Origin: an uncultured Eubacteriales bacterium
GTDB lineage: Bacteria > Bacillota > Clostridia > Christensenellales > Borkfalkiaceae
Length of the DNA stretch: 64,000 nt
Direction: 5' to 3'
Assembly: GCA_900540805.1 (NCBI GenBank)
Contig: UQHL01000003.1
Coordinates: 62,001-126,000, forward strand
The first letter of the stretch is position 1, and the number at the start of each line of letters is the position of its first letter. Below the pieces are notes generated by a model. The model did not search any database. It was not told the origin of the DNA and saw nothing but the letters and a program-made list of their open reading frames with translations. This document shows positions 43,301 through 51,023 of this stretch, piece by piece. Both the position numbers and the translations under genes were made by a program.

Positions 43301-44917
43301 TCAATACATCTTGCGTATCCGCTTCAGATAGGCGATACATTCCGCCATAGCGTCCCGCCCGAACAGCCTGTCGAGATATTCGATCAGCGGATTGATTTCG
43401 TCGCGGATCAAAGACAGGTTAAGTCCTTCAAACTTACGGATAACTTTCGTAGCCAGCATATAATCGACGCCCTCCGTTTCCGTTCCGCCGCAGGCGACAT
43501 ATACGGGGACGAAAATCCCCAGCTGTTTCATGATACGGTTACCGAACGCCACGCGGAAATGCGCGATGACGTAATCGTCCAGCTGTGTAATCTTATCGAG
43601 GATATCCCGAGACACGGGGTGCTCGTCGATCGCCTTGCGATAGAGCGCATCTACCTCGGAATAGCTGATACGGCTCGCAGGCGTAGGCGGCGCGTCGAAG
43701 GGCACGCCCTTGGAATCCAGATTGATGGTAAACGCACGGTCATATACCTTATCCGACACGGAGAAAGTCGAGTCGTCGTTGTTGGCTGTGCCGACATACC
43801 ACACGTTTTGCGGGATCAGCAGTTTGCCGTCCTCGAGGTGTCTGGGATCGTCGGGCCATGCCGCGGGGACAAGCGAGATATTCCATTCCTTCGGGTTGGG
43901 CATTTCGAGGACGGAGAGCATTTCCGCAAAATAATATTCGACGCGGGCAATGTTCATTTCGTCGAGGACGATAATATTGATATCGTCGTTGTAGGAAGCC
44001 TCGTAGATACGTTTCAAAACGTCCGTTTCGTTGAAACGTTTGGTAAATTCGTTGAAATAACCGAACAGCTCCGTGCGGTCGCGCCAGGAGGGCTGAACGG
44101 AAGCAATCGTCGCGTCGTTGAGGAAAAATTTCCCCATCGCATACGGCAGCGACGTTTTACCCGTACCCGAGATACCTTGCAAAAGAATCATTTTGGTGGA
44201 AGCCAGCCCCGCGAACATCAGTCGGATTGTCTTGGATTCGTAAAAAAGTCCCATCTCGGAACAGGCGAAGTTTCGGAAATCGGCGCACAGCGTCCGAAGG
44301 TCGAAGCCGTGACGATAGAGCGGCTGTTCGTAGAATACGTATTTTTCGTCCACGGCCGAAAGGCGGAAAAACCGATGTCCCGCGCCCGCGGCCACTGCCG
44401 TCTCTTCTTCTTTTTCCTCTTCCTTTTCCGCGTTGGAAAGCGCCAGCTGCTGTTCGCGCAGCGCGGCGTCCTCCGCTTCCGCGTCGTTGTATTCCTTTCG
44501 GACCGAATCGACAATTTCATTCACCGCGTCCAGCGTCAAAGTGCCGTTTGCAAGCTTAAGTTCCATAATCTTTTCTTTTTCCGCGGTGAGCCGTGCAACG
44601 TCGCGGTGAAGGTCGGAAAGCTCGCGGAGCAAATCCTCGTTTCCGATCAACGTTTTACGATAGCGCAACCATTTTTTGATCAGCAAAACGATCATATAAA
44701 CGATAGCGGCAAATAAAGCGATTATCAAAAGCACGACGACGATCGCAAGTATCCATTGAAGCACGCCGAACGAGGCCGCGTGTTTTTTGAAAACAGACCA
44801 GTACCCCGCGACGTTTACCGTCTGAAACAGCCCCAAAAAAAAGCCTTTTATCATCGCCCAGATACCGCCGAATAACTGGTCCATAAATTCAAAAAACCAG
44901 CTGATAAAATTATCCAA
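43301..44917 (-). CDS. Membrane-anchored McrB-like AAA+ ATPase
   Basis: 538 residues from a TTG at 44917 with AAGGAGG upstream; there is no ATG nearby. One or two hydrophobic segments at the N-terminus (a weak one at about 15-40, a clear one in ILAIVVVLLIIALFAAIVYM), a coiled coil (ELSDLHRDVARLTAEKEKIM), an acidic linker, then an AAA_5/McrB-type domain: Walker A LQGISGTGKTSLPYA, Walker B INIIVLDEMN, sensor 1 NVWYVGTANND. McrB proteins are normally soluble GTPases driving restriction; here the membrane anchor and the neighbours (SipW peptidases, TasA-like proteins) suggest another job, perhaps assembly or secretion. Confidence 0.8.
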   Translation of the reverse strand: MDNFISWFFEFMDQLFGGIWAMIKGFFLGLFQTVNVAGYWSVFKKHAASFGVLQWILAIVVVLLIIALFAAIVYMIVLLIKKWLRYRKTLIGNEDLLRELSDLHRDVARLTAEKEKIMELKLANGTLTLDAVNEIVDSVRKEYNDAEAEDAALREQQLALSNAEKEEEKEEETAVAAGAGHRFFRLSAVDEKYVFYEQPLYRHGFDLRTLCADFRNFACSEMGLFYESKTIRLMFAGLASTKMILLQGISGTGKTSLPYAMGKFFLNDATIASVQPSWRDRTELFGYFNEFTKRFNETDVLKRIYEASYNDDINIIVLDEMNIARVEYYFAEMLSVLEMPNPKEWNISLVPAAWPDDPRHLEDGKLLIPQNVWYVGTANNDDSTFSVSDKVYDRAFTINLDSKGVPFDAPPTPASRISYSEVDALYRKAIDEHPVSRDILDKITQLDDYVIAHFRVAFGNRIMKQLGIFVPVYVACGGTETEGVDYMLATKVIRKFEGLNLSLIRDEINPLIEYLDRLFGRDAMAECIAYLKRIRKMY

Positions 44918-45057
44918 AATGCTCCTCCTTAAGGCTTCGGCCTGAAAGTTTTCCCTTACGGGAAACGAAAACAAGGGAAAAATCGTAAAAAAAGTAAAAT
45001 AAAAGCAAGCCCCTATAAAAACGAGAGACTTTTGATTTCGATTTTAACGCGGCAAAG

Positions 45058-45780
45058 TCAATCGTCGAAACCGCCGTCTTTCGGCTTTGTGTCGTCTTCG
45101 CCCGCCTGTTGACGGAGATATTCCTCCACCGCTCTGCGCTTGATTTCCTCTTCGTCCGCGACGGAAATCTTTTTCTGTTTCGTCGCTACAATCGCGGAAA
45201 TGACGTTATACAATTCGTAAATAAAGAAGAGCGCCAGCGGAAGTACAATCACGACTAAAAATCCCGTGGACGACTGTAAAAAGTCGAGAACCTTACCCAT
45301 TCCCCCAAGCTTCGCCCCCGTATATTTGCCGACGACGGTATCGTGACGGACGAGGTGTTCGTCGGGCGTGGCGTTGGTTTCCTTATTGTCGCCCTGCGTG
45401 CGGTAATAAACGTTGTTGTTTTTATAGTAATCCTCGTCGTCCTTGACGGAATTTCCGCCCGCATCGACGATATCGATAATACGGTGAGTATTTAGTTCGT
45501 CTTTGCCGTCTCCGTCGAGATCGGCTTTGAATGTAATCACGTCGTCTATCTCGAGCGTCATTTTTTCGACGCCGCTCAAGGTATCGTCGAAAATAAGATC
45601 CCCTTTCTTAAAGGTCGGGTTCATGGAATCCGACTGTATGGTAATCAAGCTCTTTCCAAAGATAGAGGGAACCCCGTCGTTGTTGGCGGCGGCGGAAAGA
45701 GAGAAAACCATGGTAATTGCGGCAAACGCAACAAAGAGCCATAATATTACGTTTCCGACAATCTTGAGTGCTTTTTTCAT
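45058..45780 (-). CDS. sipW: SipW-type signal peptidase I
   Basis: 240 residues from the ATG at 45780 (GGAGA upstream). N-terminal membrane segment, then LITIQSDSMNPTFKKGDLIF with the catalytic Ser, IDDVITFKAD, and ELNTHRIIDI with the His that marks the SipW/ER-type dyad, and a second membrane segment (FLVVIVLPLALFFIYEL). The tail is acidic. Its likely substrate is the TasA-like protein encoded just upstream, behind a terminator. Own promoter at 45858-45886. The second SipW-type gene at 40266 is only about 40 percent similar by eye. Confidence 0.9.
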   Translation of the reverse strand: MKKALKIVGNVILWLFVAFAAITMVFSLSAAANNDGVPSIFGKSLITIQSDSMNPTFKKGDLIFDDTLSGVEKMTLEIDDVITFKADLDGDGKDELNTHRIIDIVDAGGNSVKDDEDYYKNNNVYYRTQGDNKETNATPDEHLVRHDTVVGKYTGAKLGGMGKVLDFLQSSTGFLVVIVLPLALFFIYELYNVISAIVATKQKKISVADEEEIKRRAVEEYLRQQAGEDDTKPKDGGFDD

Positions 45781-45857
45781 CGATACTTTTTCTCCGTTAG
45801 ATATTTTCCGACGCGGCCGCTCGGGAAAAATTCCTCGAAACAATCGGAAGTATAATT

Positions 45858-45886
45858 ATTATACCACATTTCAAAGGAATTGTCAT
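45858..45886 (-). promoter_or_regulatory. Promoter of the SipW/AAA/DUF2357/EAL operon
   Basis: ATGACA (45886-45881), 17 bases, TATAAT (45863-45858), about 75 bases before the sipW start and after the TasA terminator. Confidence 0.65.
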
Positions 45887-45911
45887 GAATTTAAGTATAA
45901 TTAATGAAATT

Positions 45912-45965
45912 AAATGAGGCAGAGGAAGTCGGTGCTTGCCGTCAATCCGTCTGCCTCATTTTTAT
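45912..45965 (-). terminator. Terminator after the TasA-like gene
   Basis: AAATGAGGCAGA pairs with TCTGCCTCATTT. A strong stem just after the fibre gene fits separate, higher expression of the substrate than of the peptidase. Confidence 0.7.
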
Positions 45966-45976
45966 CGAATATAAAT

Positions 45977-46807
45977 TTATTCTTTAATAGCTAATGCCAC
46001 CGTTAAAGAGTAGTCGCTTGTCAAAGAAGCAAAATTGCTTGTCGTAGTCAACGGATCTTCTCCATCCAACCAAATACGGACTTTAACCTGATAAGTTTTG
46101 GTCGAAATAGCAGTCCAAATCACAGCGTCATTCGTATAGTAAGACATTGTGCCTACAGCTGTACCTGCGGTTCCGCTTGCTTTAGTAGCGTTCCACGCTT
46201 TTGTTTTATCTGTGCTACGTTCATTGCTCATTAACGGAGATACATTATTAGCCGTCGCAGAGGAAGCCGTTGTTTCAGCCACAAAAATTGTCCAACGAAA
46301 CGCATTTTCCGTGCTATTAGATCCCGTTCCCGTATAAATAACTTTAGTGTCCGCTACGGAATAAATGATTTCTTTATCCACATTAGCAGAACTTTGCACA
46401 TAAAAAGTATAATCTACATATCCAATAACCGTAGTACCATAATCTGCTTTTAAATTCGTAAAATCAGTTTCCAATTTTTTTATTTCAGTTTCGTCCGTAA
46501 TTGTTCCTGCCTCTTGCACACCTTTTGTTGTAGCATAATAGAAAGAGTCGTCTGTACCATTAACAGAAGAAACAGGAACAACAGTTTTGGGATTAGCTTC
46601 CGTAAGAGTTTCAGATGATTTTTTCGCCGAAAAATCAGTGGTCGTGCTAATCATCAAATCACCAGGCGTGACAACATTCACATTCATTCCCCCGGCGGTA
46701 ACCTTGTTATTCATGGAGAACCAAGCATAAGAAGCCGTGGAAAGCATAGACGCGGAAACGAGAAGCATCGCAACCGCAGGAATCAATTTACGTGCATTTT
46801 TGTTCAT
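45977..46807 (-). CDS. TasA/CalY-like secreted protein with SipW-type signal peptide
   Basis: 276 residues from the ATG at 46807, with AGGAG upstream. The signal peptide (IPAVAMLLVSASMLSTASYA, then WFSMNNKV) is the SipW-dependent type, in which an aromatic follows the cleavage site. The mature protein is Thr/Ser-rich, beta-strand-like, low in Cys, with strands such as VIGYVDYTFYVQSSANVDKE and TYQVKVRIWLDGEDPL, as in TasA-type matrix fibre subunits. It lies in the riboswitch-controlled operon, followed by a terminator and sipW. Higher A+T than its neighbours. Fibre formation is inferred from the family. Confidence 0.8.
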   Translation of the reverse strand: MNKNARKLIPAVAMLLVSASMLSTASYAWFSMNNKVTAGGMNVNVVTPGDLMISTTTDFSAKKSSETLTEANPKTVVPVSSVNGTDDSFYYATTKGVQEAGTITDETEIKKLETDFTNLKADYGTTVIGYVDYTFYVQSSANVDKEIIYSVADTKVIYTGTGSNSTENAFRWTIFVAETTASSATANNVSPLMSNERSTDKTKAWNATKASGTAGTAVGTMSYYTNDAVIWTAISTKTYQVKVRIWLDGEDPLTTTSNFASLTSDYSLTVALAIKE

Positions 46808-46913
46808 ATAAATTTCTCCTTTTCCTCGGCTCGCTTTATTTTTTTTATGTACCGAGGTAAAATTTTTTAATATGTCCACTCCCCTTTCGGAGATTATGGC
46901 AAGATGAAAAGGA

Positions 46914-47642
46914 TTATTCGGCCGACTCGGAAGCTTCCGTGCCTTCCACTACGTTAAACTGCATTTCGCATTTCAGCTGACCGCCGATCATGCCGTCCTT
47001 GCAGTCCGCGTCGTTGCCTTCTATCCACATGACTATCGTAAATTTTGCAATGTCGTTGGGTTTGAAGTCCGCCCGCTCGCCCAGCATTACGGTCTGCGCC
47101 GTCAAAAACGGCGTCGTCCCTTCCTCGGGCAGCCCCGATCCGTCCGAACGAACTCGGGCATATGTGGTATAGTTTCCATCGACGTATAAACGAATACGAA
47201 TGGCTTTATCCACATCCTGCGAAATATCGCTCAAAGTGATCTGATACCGATATGTCAGCGTATTTTCGCCATTGTTCATAAGATAAAACGTATAGGCAAA
47301 ATAGTTGGGGCCGTTGTGTTGTCCGTCTATGTGGTCGAGATCGGCGGGAAGATCGGCCTCGGCGATATTTGTGATATCGGGCGTCTCCTTGGCCGCAATC
47401 GTCGCGGACGGCCGTTCAAACGTACGGGTCTCGCTTAAGATCAGGCTGTATTCCGCACTGTTGTATTTATTGATGCTTATCGTCAGCGAACCGAACTTTT
47501 TATACAGCGACACGGAGACGTACCCCGCAAATAAAAGAACCAAAATCGTACTGACGATCCCTCTCAGAAGACGCATGGTCAGCATATATTTCTTTGCGGC
47601 CGCCGCGTCGGTTACCAGACGACGGTTACGGAAATTGCTCAT
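46914..47642 (-). CDS. Membrane-anchored TasA-like protein
   Basis: 242 residues. A cytoplasmic basic segment is followed by a membrane segment at about 26-46 (GIVSTILVLLFAGYVSVSLY) and an outer beta-rich domain (NYFAYTFYLMNNGENTLTYR, FTIVMWIEGNDADCKDGMIG). The outer domain has the strand pattern and NNGE...TYRY turn of TasA/CalY-type proteins, though no cleavable signal. It could be an anchor or minor subunit for the fibre. The ATG overlaps the stop of the EAL-like gene (ATGA), so the two are coupled. Confidence 0.7.
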   Translation of the reverse strand: MSNFRNRRLVTDAAAAKKYMLTMRLLRGIVSTILVLLFAGYVSVSLYKKFGSLTISINKYNSAEYSLILSETRTFERPSATIAAKETPDITNIAEADLPADLDHIDGQHNGPNYFAYTFYLMNNGENTLTYRYQITLSDISQDVDKAIRIRLYVDGNYTTYARVRSDGSGLPEEGTTPFLTAQTVMLGERADFKPNDIAKFTIVMWIEGNDADCKDGMIGGQLKCEMQFNVVEGTEASESAE

Positions 47643-48424
47643 GCGCTATCCTCCCCGAAAAGACTTTCGGCGGGAATACCCGTTCCTCCCACAAAATAGT
47701 CCGCGGGATAGTCGTCCTCGGGCAGAGGAAAACTCTCGGGCGGGAAATATTTCCCGCTCTTAAACAGCTGCGCCACCGTGACAAAACCCACCGCATCGGC
47801 AAGGCCGGCCAGCGCACGGGCGTCCGCTTCCCGCCTTTCCAGCGCGCACGAAAATTCGGGCGCAAAAAATATGTAATCGAATTTAAGTCCCTTCAGCCTA
47901 AGCGGCGGACAATATTCCTCACCGTAGCCGACAAGTGCCGTTTTAAGTCCTTTTTCGCGCGCCTCCTCCAATTTCAGATTGAGGTCGCCCGCGTCCATAA
48001 ACAATACTTCGCCCGTAAACGCGAAGCATATCTTTCCCGCTTCCGTTGCCGAAAGCTCCGACAAAAAATCGGAAAAAGCGCGTTTCGCCGTCTTGCCGAG
48101 GAACATCTTCAGCGACATGGAAATAACCACGAGCGGAAGTTCCCTTCCCTCCTCTGCAAGCCGCGTAAACAGCCGCCGCGTTTCTTCCAGCTGCCACATC
48201 GCCAGCTTTGCGCCGCGAAGGGTGGCCGCCGTAGAAGGCTCGTAGGTCTCGGGCGCTATAACGCCCAGTTTCAAAGAATTGACAAACAGTTTGGATAGAT
48301 AGCCCAGGCGCGAACCGTCGGAAATACTTTCAATGGGATAAAGCCGCCATTCGAGAGGCTTTACCCCTGCGGCGGCATATTCCCTCCTGCGTGTTTCCAT
48401 AACGGTTTCGTTCCTCTTATCCAT
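47639..48424 (-). CDS. Catalytically degenerate EAL-like protein
   Basis: 261 residues from the ATG at 48424 (AAAGGA upstream; a TTG further up is less likely). The layout follows an EAL domain: WRLYPIESISDGSRLGYLSK at the start, LGVIAPETYEP in place of GxIxPxxF, LVVISMSLKMFL in place of the VNxS strand, ICFAFTGEVLF for the xExTE strand, and LKTALVGYGEEYCPPLRLKG for the DDFGSG strand. The metal-binding residues (Glu of EAL, the Asp pair) are missing, so it should not cut c-di-GMP; it may bind it or a protein. First gene behind the c-di-GMP riboswitch. Confidence 0.65.
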   Translation of the reverse strand: MDKRNETVMETRRREYAAAGVKPLEWRLYPIESISDGSRLGYLSKLFVNSLKLGVIAPETYEPSTAATLRGAKLAMWQLEETRRLFTRLAEEGRELPLVVISMSLKMFLGKTAKRAFSDFLSELSATEAGKICFAFTGEVLFMDAGDLNLKLEEAREKGLKTALVGYGEEYCPPLRLKGLKFDYIFFAPEFSCALERREADARALAGLADAVGFVTVAQLFKSGKYFPPESFPLPEDDYPADYFVGGTGIPAESLFGEDSA

Positions 48425-48454
48425 GCGAAAATCCTTTCTTTTCAAGCGATTATG

Positions 48455-48500
48455 TTACGCAATATTAAAATATTGCGTAAAGCAAGGACGTCCTTGCTTT
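48455..48500. repeat. Two adjacent perfect palindromes in the operon leader
   Basis: TTACGCAATATT/AATATTGCGTAA (48455-48480, two-base centre) and AAAGCAAGGAC/GTCCTTGCTTT (48479-48500, no centre) lie end to end, 30 bases before the EAL-like gene. Neither is followed by a T run. They could be regulator binding sites or RNA hairpins shielding the ribosome site. Confidence 0.7.
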
Positions 48501-48755
48501 AGGTTATTTAATTGAACAGCCGACGCGCACGACGTAAAAGCGAGAGATTGGAATCGAACTCGGTTTTTGTTAAACACGGAGCCGCTTTTCCGGCTGTTAC
48601 ATTCACCGCCCGGAGCGACGGGCGAAAAATGCCGAAGTTATCCGAAAAAATTCTTCAAAAACGTTTTCTGCTTCTCTTTTTACGGAAAAAACTTTCTTAT
48701 TACTGACACTCAAAAGAAATCTTCGGCAATTTTTATTTTGCATTCTTTGGAAAAC
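48501..48755 (-). promoter_or_regulatory. Long structured leader between riboswitch and first gene
   Basis: No gene is seen. On the transcribed strand GCCGAAG (48727-48721 region reversed) can pair with CTTCGGC near 48630, and AACAGCCG (48598-48591) with CGGCTGTT (48522-48515) encloses about 70 nt. These pairings suggest a folded leader; none matches a riboswitch I know. Confidence 0.35.
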
Positions 48756-48813
48756 AAAAAAAAAACAGTTGCACGTCAATTCTTTTCCTTAGGAAATAGA
48801 ATTGTGTGCAACT
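48756..48813 (-). terminator. Expression-platform terminator of the c-di-GMP riboswitch
   Basis: On the minus strand AGTTGCAC (48813-48806) pairs with GTGCAACT (48774-48767), and within it CAATTCT-type arms extend the stem; ten Us follow (48765-48756). The 5' arm overlaps the 3' end of the aptamer, so ligand binding should prevent the terminator from forming. Confidence 0.85.
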
Positions 48814-48890
48814 GGCTAACTTCAATAACAGGAAGTCCCTATAGCTTTGCGTCGCTGCGTTTCCGCAGTTTTGCCTTTTATACACGACTC
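48800..48890 (-). promoter_or_regulatory. Cyclic di-GMP-I (GEMM) riboswitch
   Basis: The minus strand reads AAAGGCAAAACTGCGGAAAC, then GCAGCGACGCAAAGCTATAG, then GGACTTCC...GAAGTTAGCCAGTTGC. This has the GEMM-I features: a P2 hairpin with a GAAA tetraloop (CTGCG-GAAA-CGCAG), the conserved GACGCAAAGC joint followed by TATAGGG, a P3 hairpin (ACTTC/GAAGT) and the closing AGCCAG. It responds to c-di-GMP. Because the closing strand shares bases with the terminator arm, an ON switch is predicted. Confidence 0.95.
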
Positions 48891-48936
48891 TCAAACGAGC
48901 AGATTTCTTTATTGCCGTATTCGGTTTTGTAAACTA

Positions 48937-48965
48937 ATTATATCATATGTTTTTTATATTGTCAA
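48937..48965 (-). promoter_or_regulatory. Consensus promoter of the riboswitch operon
   Basis: TTGACA (48965-48960), 17 bases, TATAAT (48942-48937): both boxes perfect. The transcript should begin at about 48930, 40 bases before the aptamer. Confidence 0.9.
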
Positions 48966-49076
48966 TCATTTTTTTGCGCTTTTTTCGTCAAAGTTTCCTT
49001 TTTCACTAAATTGAAAAAAGTTTTGTCGAAAAATAAAAAATTGTGTCGTCCTCCGCAGCAAAGCCAATAGAAACAA

Positions 49077-49598
49077 TTAATAGGCGCGCGCGTGCGCGGA
49101 AAACTTTAACACCGTCTGCAACAGGAAAAACGCCGCGGGAATCCCCAAATACCACTTTACCGCTTTCACATCGAGCAAAGAACCGCTTAAAGCCGCTTTC
49201 CAGGACTCGGCAAACAACAGAGCGCACGCGGCAAGCAAAACCAACGACAGCAGCCCCGCAAACACGATGCCGCCCCTTTTCAGCATGGAATTTCCCTGAC
49301 GGAAAGACGCAATCGCCATAAACAGAAACAGCACGGCCAAAACCCCGAAAATAACGGCAAACAGCAGTGCGGAATTATCGGAAATTTTTCCCAGCCAATC
49401 GAGAAACACGCCGTCAAACGCTTTTTCCACTCCGTTTCCGATCTTTTCCCAGGCGTTTGTCAGGGCCGCGGGAAGCCCCGTCGCTTTGACAAGATCGATT
49501 ACGATATAACCCGCCGTCATGACGAGCGCCGCTAAAAAGCCCAAAACGTCCAATATGCCGCTGAATTTCGCGCGTTTCAAATCCACCTTTTCCATCAT
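49077..49598 (-). CDS. Membrane protein of unknown function
   Basis: 173 residues with four membrane segments (about 15-35, 75-97, 107-127, 145-165). No motif that I recognise. The start MMEK has GGCAGG upstream; either Met could be used. It stands alone between the riboswitch promoter and a HAD phosphatase gene, all on the minus strand. Confidence 0.75.
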   Translation of the reverse strand: MMEKVDLKRAKFSGILDVLGFLAALVMTAGYIVIDLVKATGLPAALTNAWEKIGNGVEKAFDGVFLDWLGKISDNSALLFAVIFGVLAVLFLFMAIASFRQGNSMLKRGGIVFAGLLSLVLLAACALLFAESWKAALSGSLLDVKAVKWYLGIPAAFFLLQTVLKFSAHARAY

Positions 49599-49718
49599 TT
49601 ACCTGCCTTATCAAATTATTCCGATTTATATTCTATCATAAGTTTTTCGGGTTGTCAATACCTTATAAAAAATTTTGCGCAATTTTTGCATAATTTTGCA
49701 GCCCCTTTTCTAAATTTT

Positions 49719-50354
49719 TCAAAACGATAAAATATCCATAGGCTCATCGGCGAAAAAGGAGGCGCCGTGTCCTTCGAGAAAAGCGCGCGATTTGAAGCCC
49801 CAGGTGACGGAGATACAGGGCAGACCCGCGTTTTTTGCCGTCTCTATATCCACCTCCGAATCCCCGATATATACCGCCCGTTTTCCGTCTTCTTCCAAAA
49901 GCTTCAAAACGGAAAGCACCGAATCGGGCGCGGGCTTTTTCCGTATCCCCGCGTCCTCCCGTTCGCCCGCCGCCGCGTCGATGAGCTTTCCGAAAAAGCG
50001 GGCGGAAAGCTCCCGAACGGCAAAATCGGCTTTATTGGAGACGATTGCCGTCTTTGCGCCCCGCGCTTTCAATTGGGTCAGCAGCTCCGTGACGCCCGCG
50101 TACGGCTTTGTTTTATCGAAACAATGCGCGGCGTAATGCGCCTTAAACGCCTCGAATATCCCCGCGAAATCGGCCCCGCAGGGCGCGGCGCGCCGCACGA
50201 GCAGGCGGATACCGTTCCCCACAAAGCCGCGCACCTCCTCCCGCGAGCGCACGGGACAGCCGAAGGCTTCCAGAGCCGCGTTGACGGACGAGGTCAAATC
50301 GTCCAGAGTATCGAGAAGCGTGCCGTCGAGGTCGAAAACATACGTATCGAACAT
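49719..50354 (-). CDS. HAD-family phosphatase, phosphoglycolate phosphatase-like
   Basis: 211 residues. Motif I YVFDLDGTLLDT (nucleophile Asp 8 and acid Asp 10), motif II AIVSNK, motif III KKPAPDSV, motif IV YIGDSEVDIETA. Cap domain between I and II as in the Gph/PgmB group. It removes phosphate from small metabolites, perhaps phosphoglycolate from DNA repair. The ATG lies three bases after the response regulator stop, so it is in the same operon as the two-component system and RadC. Confidence 0.88.
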   Translation of the reverse strand: MFDTYVFDLDGTLLDTLDDLTSSVNAALEAFGCPVRSREEVRGFVGNGIRLLVRRAAPCGADFAGIFEAFKAHYAAHCFDKTKPYAGVTELLTQLKARGAKTAIVSNKADFAVRELSARFFGKLIDAAAGEREDAGIRKKPAPDSVLSVLKLLEEDGKRAVYIGDSEVDIETAKNAGLPCISVTWGFKSRAFLEGHGASFFADEPMDILSF

Positions 50355-50357
50355 CGC

Positions 50358-51005
50358 TCACAGCACCGACTTGATTGCTTCCACCGCGCCCGAGCGGTTT
50401 TCGCTGCCCGTCTTGACGTAAATAGCGGAAATATAATTGCGGGTGGTGCCCTCGGAGATTTTCAGCGCCGAGGAGATCTGGCGGTTGGTAAAGCCCTCGT
50501 AAAGCATAAGCGCGATTTCCACCTCGCGGTCGGAAAGGGAAAAGGCGCGCTTGAGCTTGATTTCGCGGTCGGAGGAAACGTTTTTCGCCGCGTCCGCGAT
50601 ACGGCGCGCGATTTTCGCGGGGAGAATGGTATCCCCCGCATAGGCGTTTTTCACCGAGTCGATGAGCGCCGTGCTGCCGATATCCTTTAAGAGATATCCG
50701 CTGGCGCCGTTATTGATGGCGTTGAGGATATAATCGCTGTCGTCGAACGTCGTGAGGATCACCACCTTCACGTCGGGATATTTCGCCTTTATGCTCTGCG
50801 TGGCCACCACCCCGTTCATGTTGGGCATACGAATGTCCATCAGCACCACGTCGGGCGGATTTTTCTCCATTTTTTCAAGCGCGTCAAACCCGTCAAACGC
50901 CAGGCCGATGACCTCGAGCTCGGGGTCCGTTTCCAAAACGCTTTTGATCCCCTCGGCCAAAATCACCTGATCGTCCGCAATCATCACCTTAATCTTTTTA
51001 TCCAT
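50358..51005 (-). CDS. NarL/LuxR-family response regulator
   Basis: 215 residues. Receiver with MIADDQVILAEG, phospho-acceptor in VVLMDIRMPNMNG (Asp about 54), the Thr of ILTTFDD and the Lys of GYLLKDIG. A LuxR-type helix-turn-helix at the C-terminus (SLSDREVEIALMLYEGFTNR, then QISSALKISEGTTRNYISAI). Partner of the sensor kinase encoded 18 bases upstream. Confidence 0.93.
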   Translation of the reverse strand: MDKKIKVMIADDQVILAEGIKSVLETDPELEVIGLAFDGFDALEKMEKNPPDVVLMDIRMPNMNGVVATQSIKAKYPDVKVVILTTFDDSDYILNAINNGASGYLLKDIGSTALIDSVKNAYAGDTILPAKIARRIADAAKNVSSDREIKLKRAFSLSDREVEIALMLYEGFTNRQISSALKISEGTTRNYISAIYVKTGSENRSGAVEAIKSVL

Positions 51006-51023
51006 ATTTTTCTTTCTCCTCTC

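Noticed and set aside
43275..43301. The AAA + DUF2357 pair as an McrBC restriction system
   Set aside because: The ATPase has a membrane anchor, no nuclease motif is visible in the partner, and the neighbours are secretion and c-di-GMP genes. A remote nuclease fold cannot be excluded without a profile search.
48515..48598. A tRNA (for example selenocysteine) in the leader, because of GTTCGATTCC and a closing stem
   Set aside because: The T-loop-like bases are not flanked by a T stem and sit about 27 bases from the closing strand; no anticodon arm or CCA fits.
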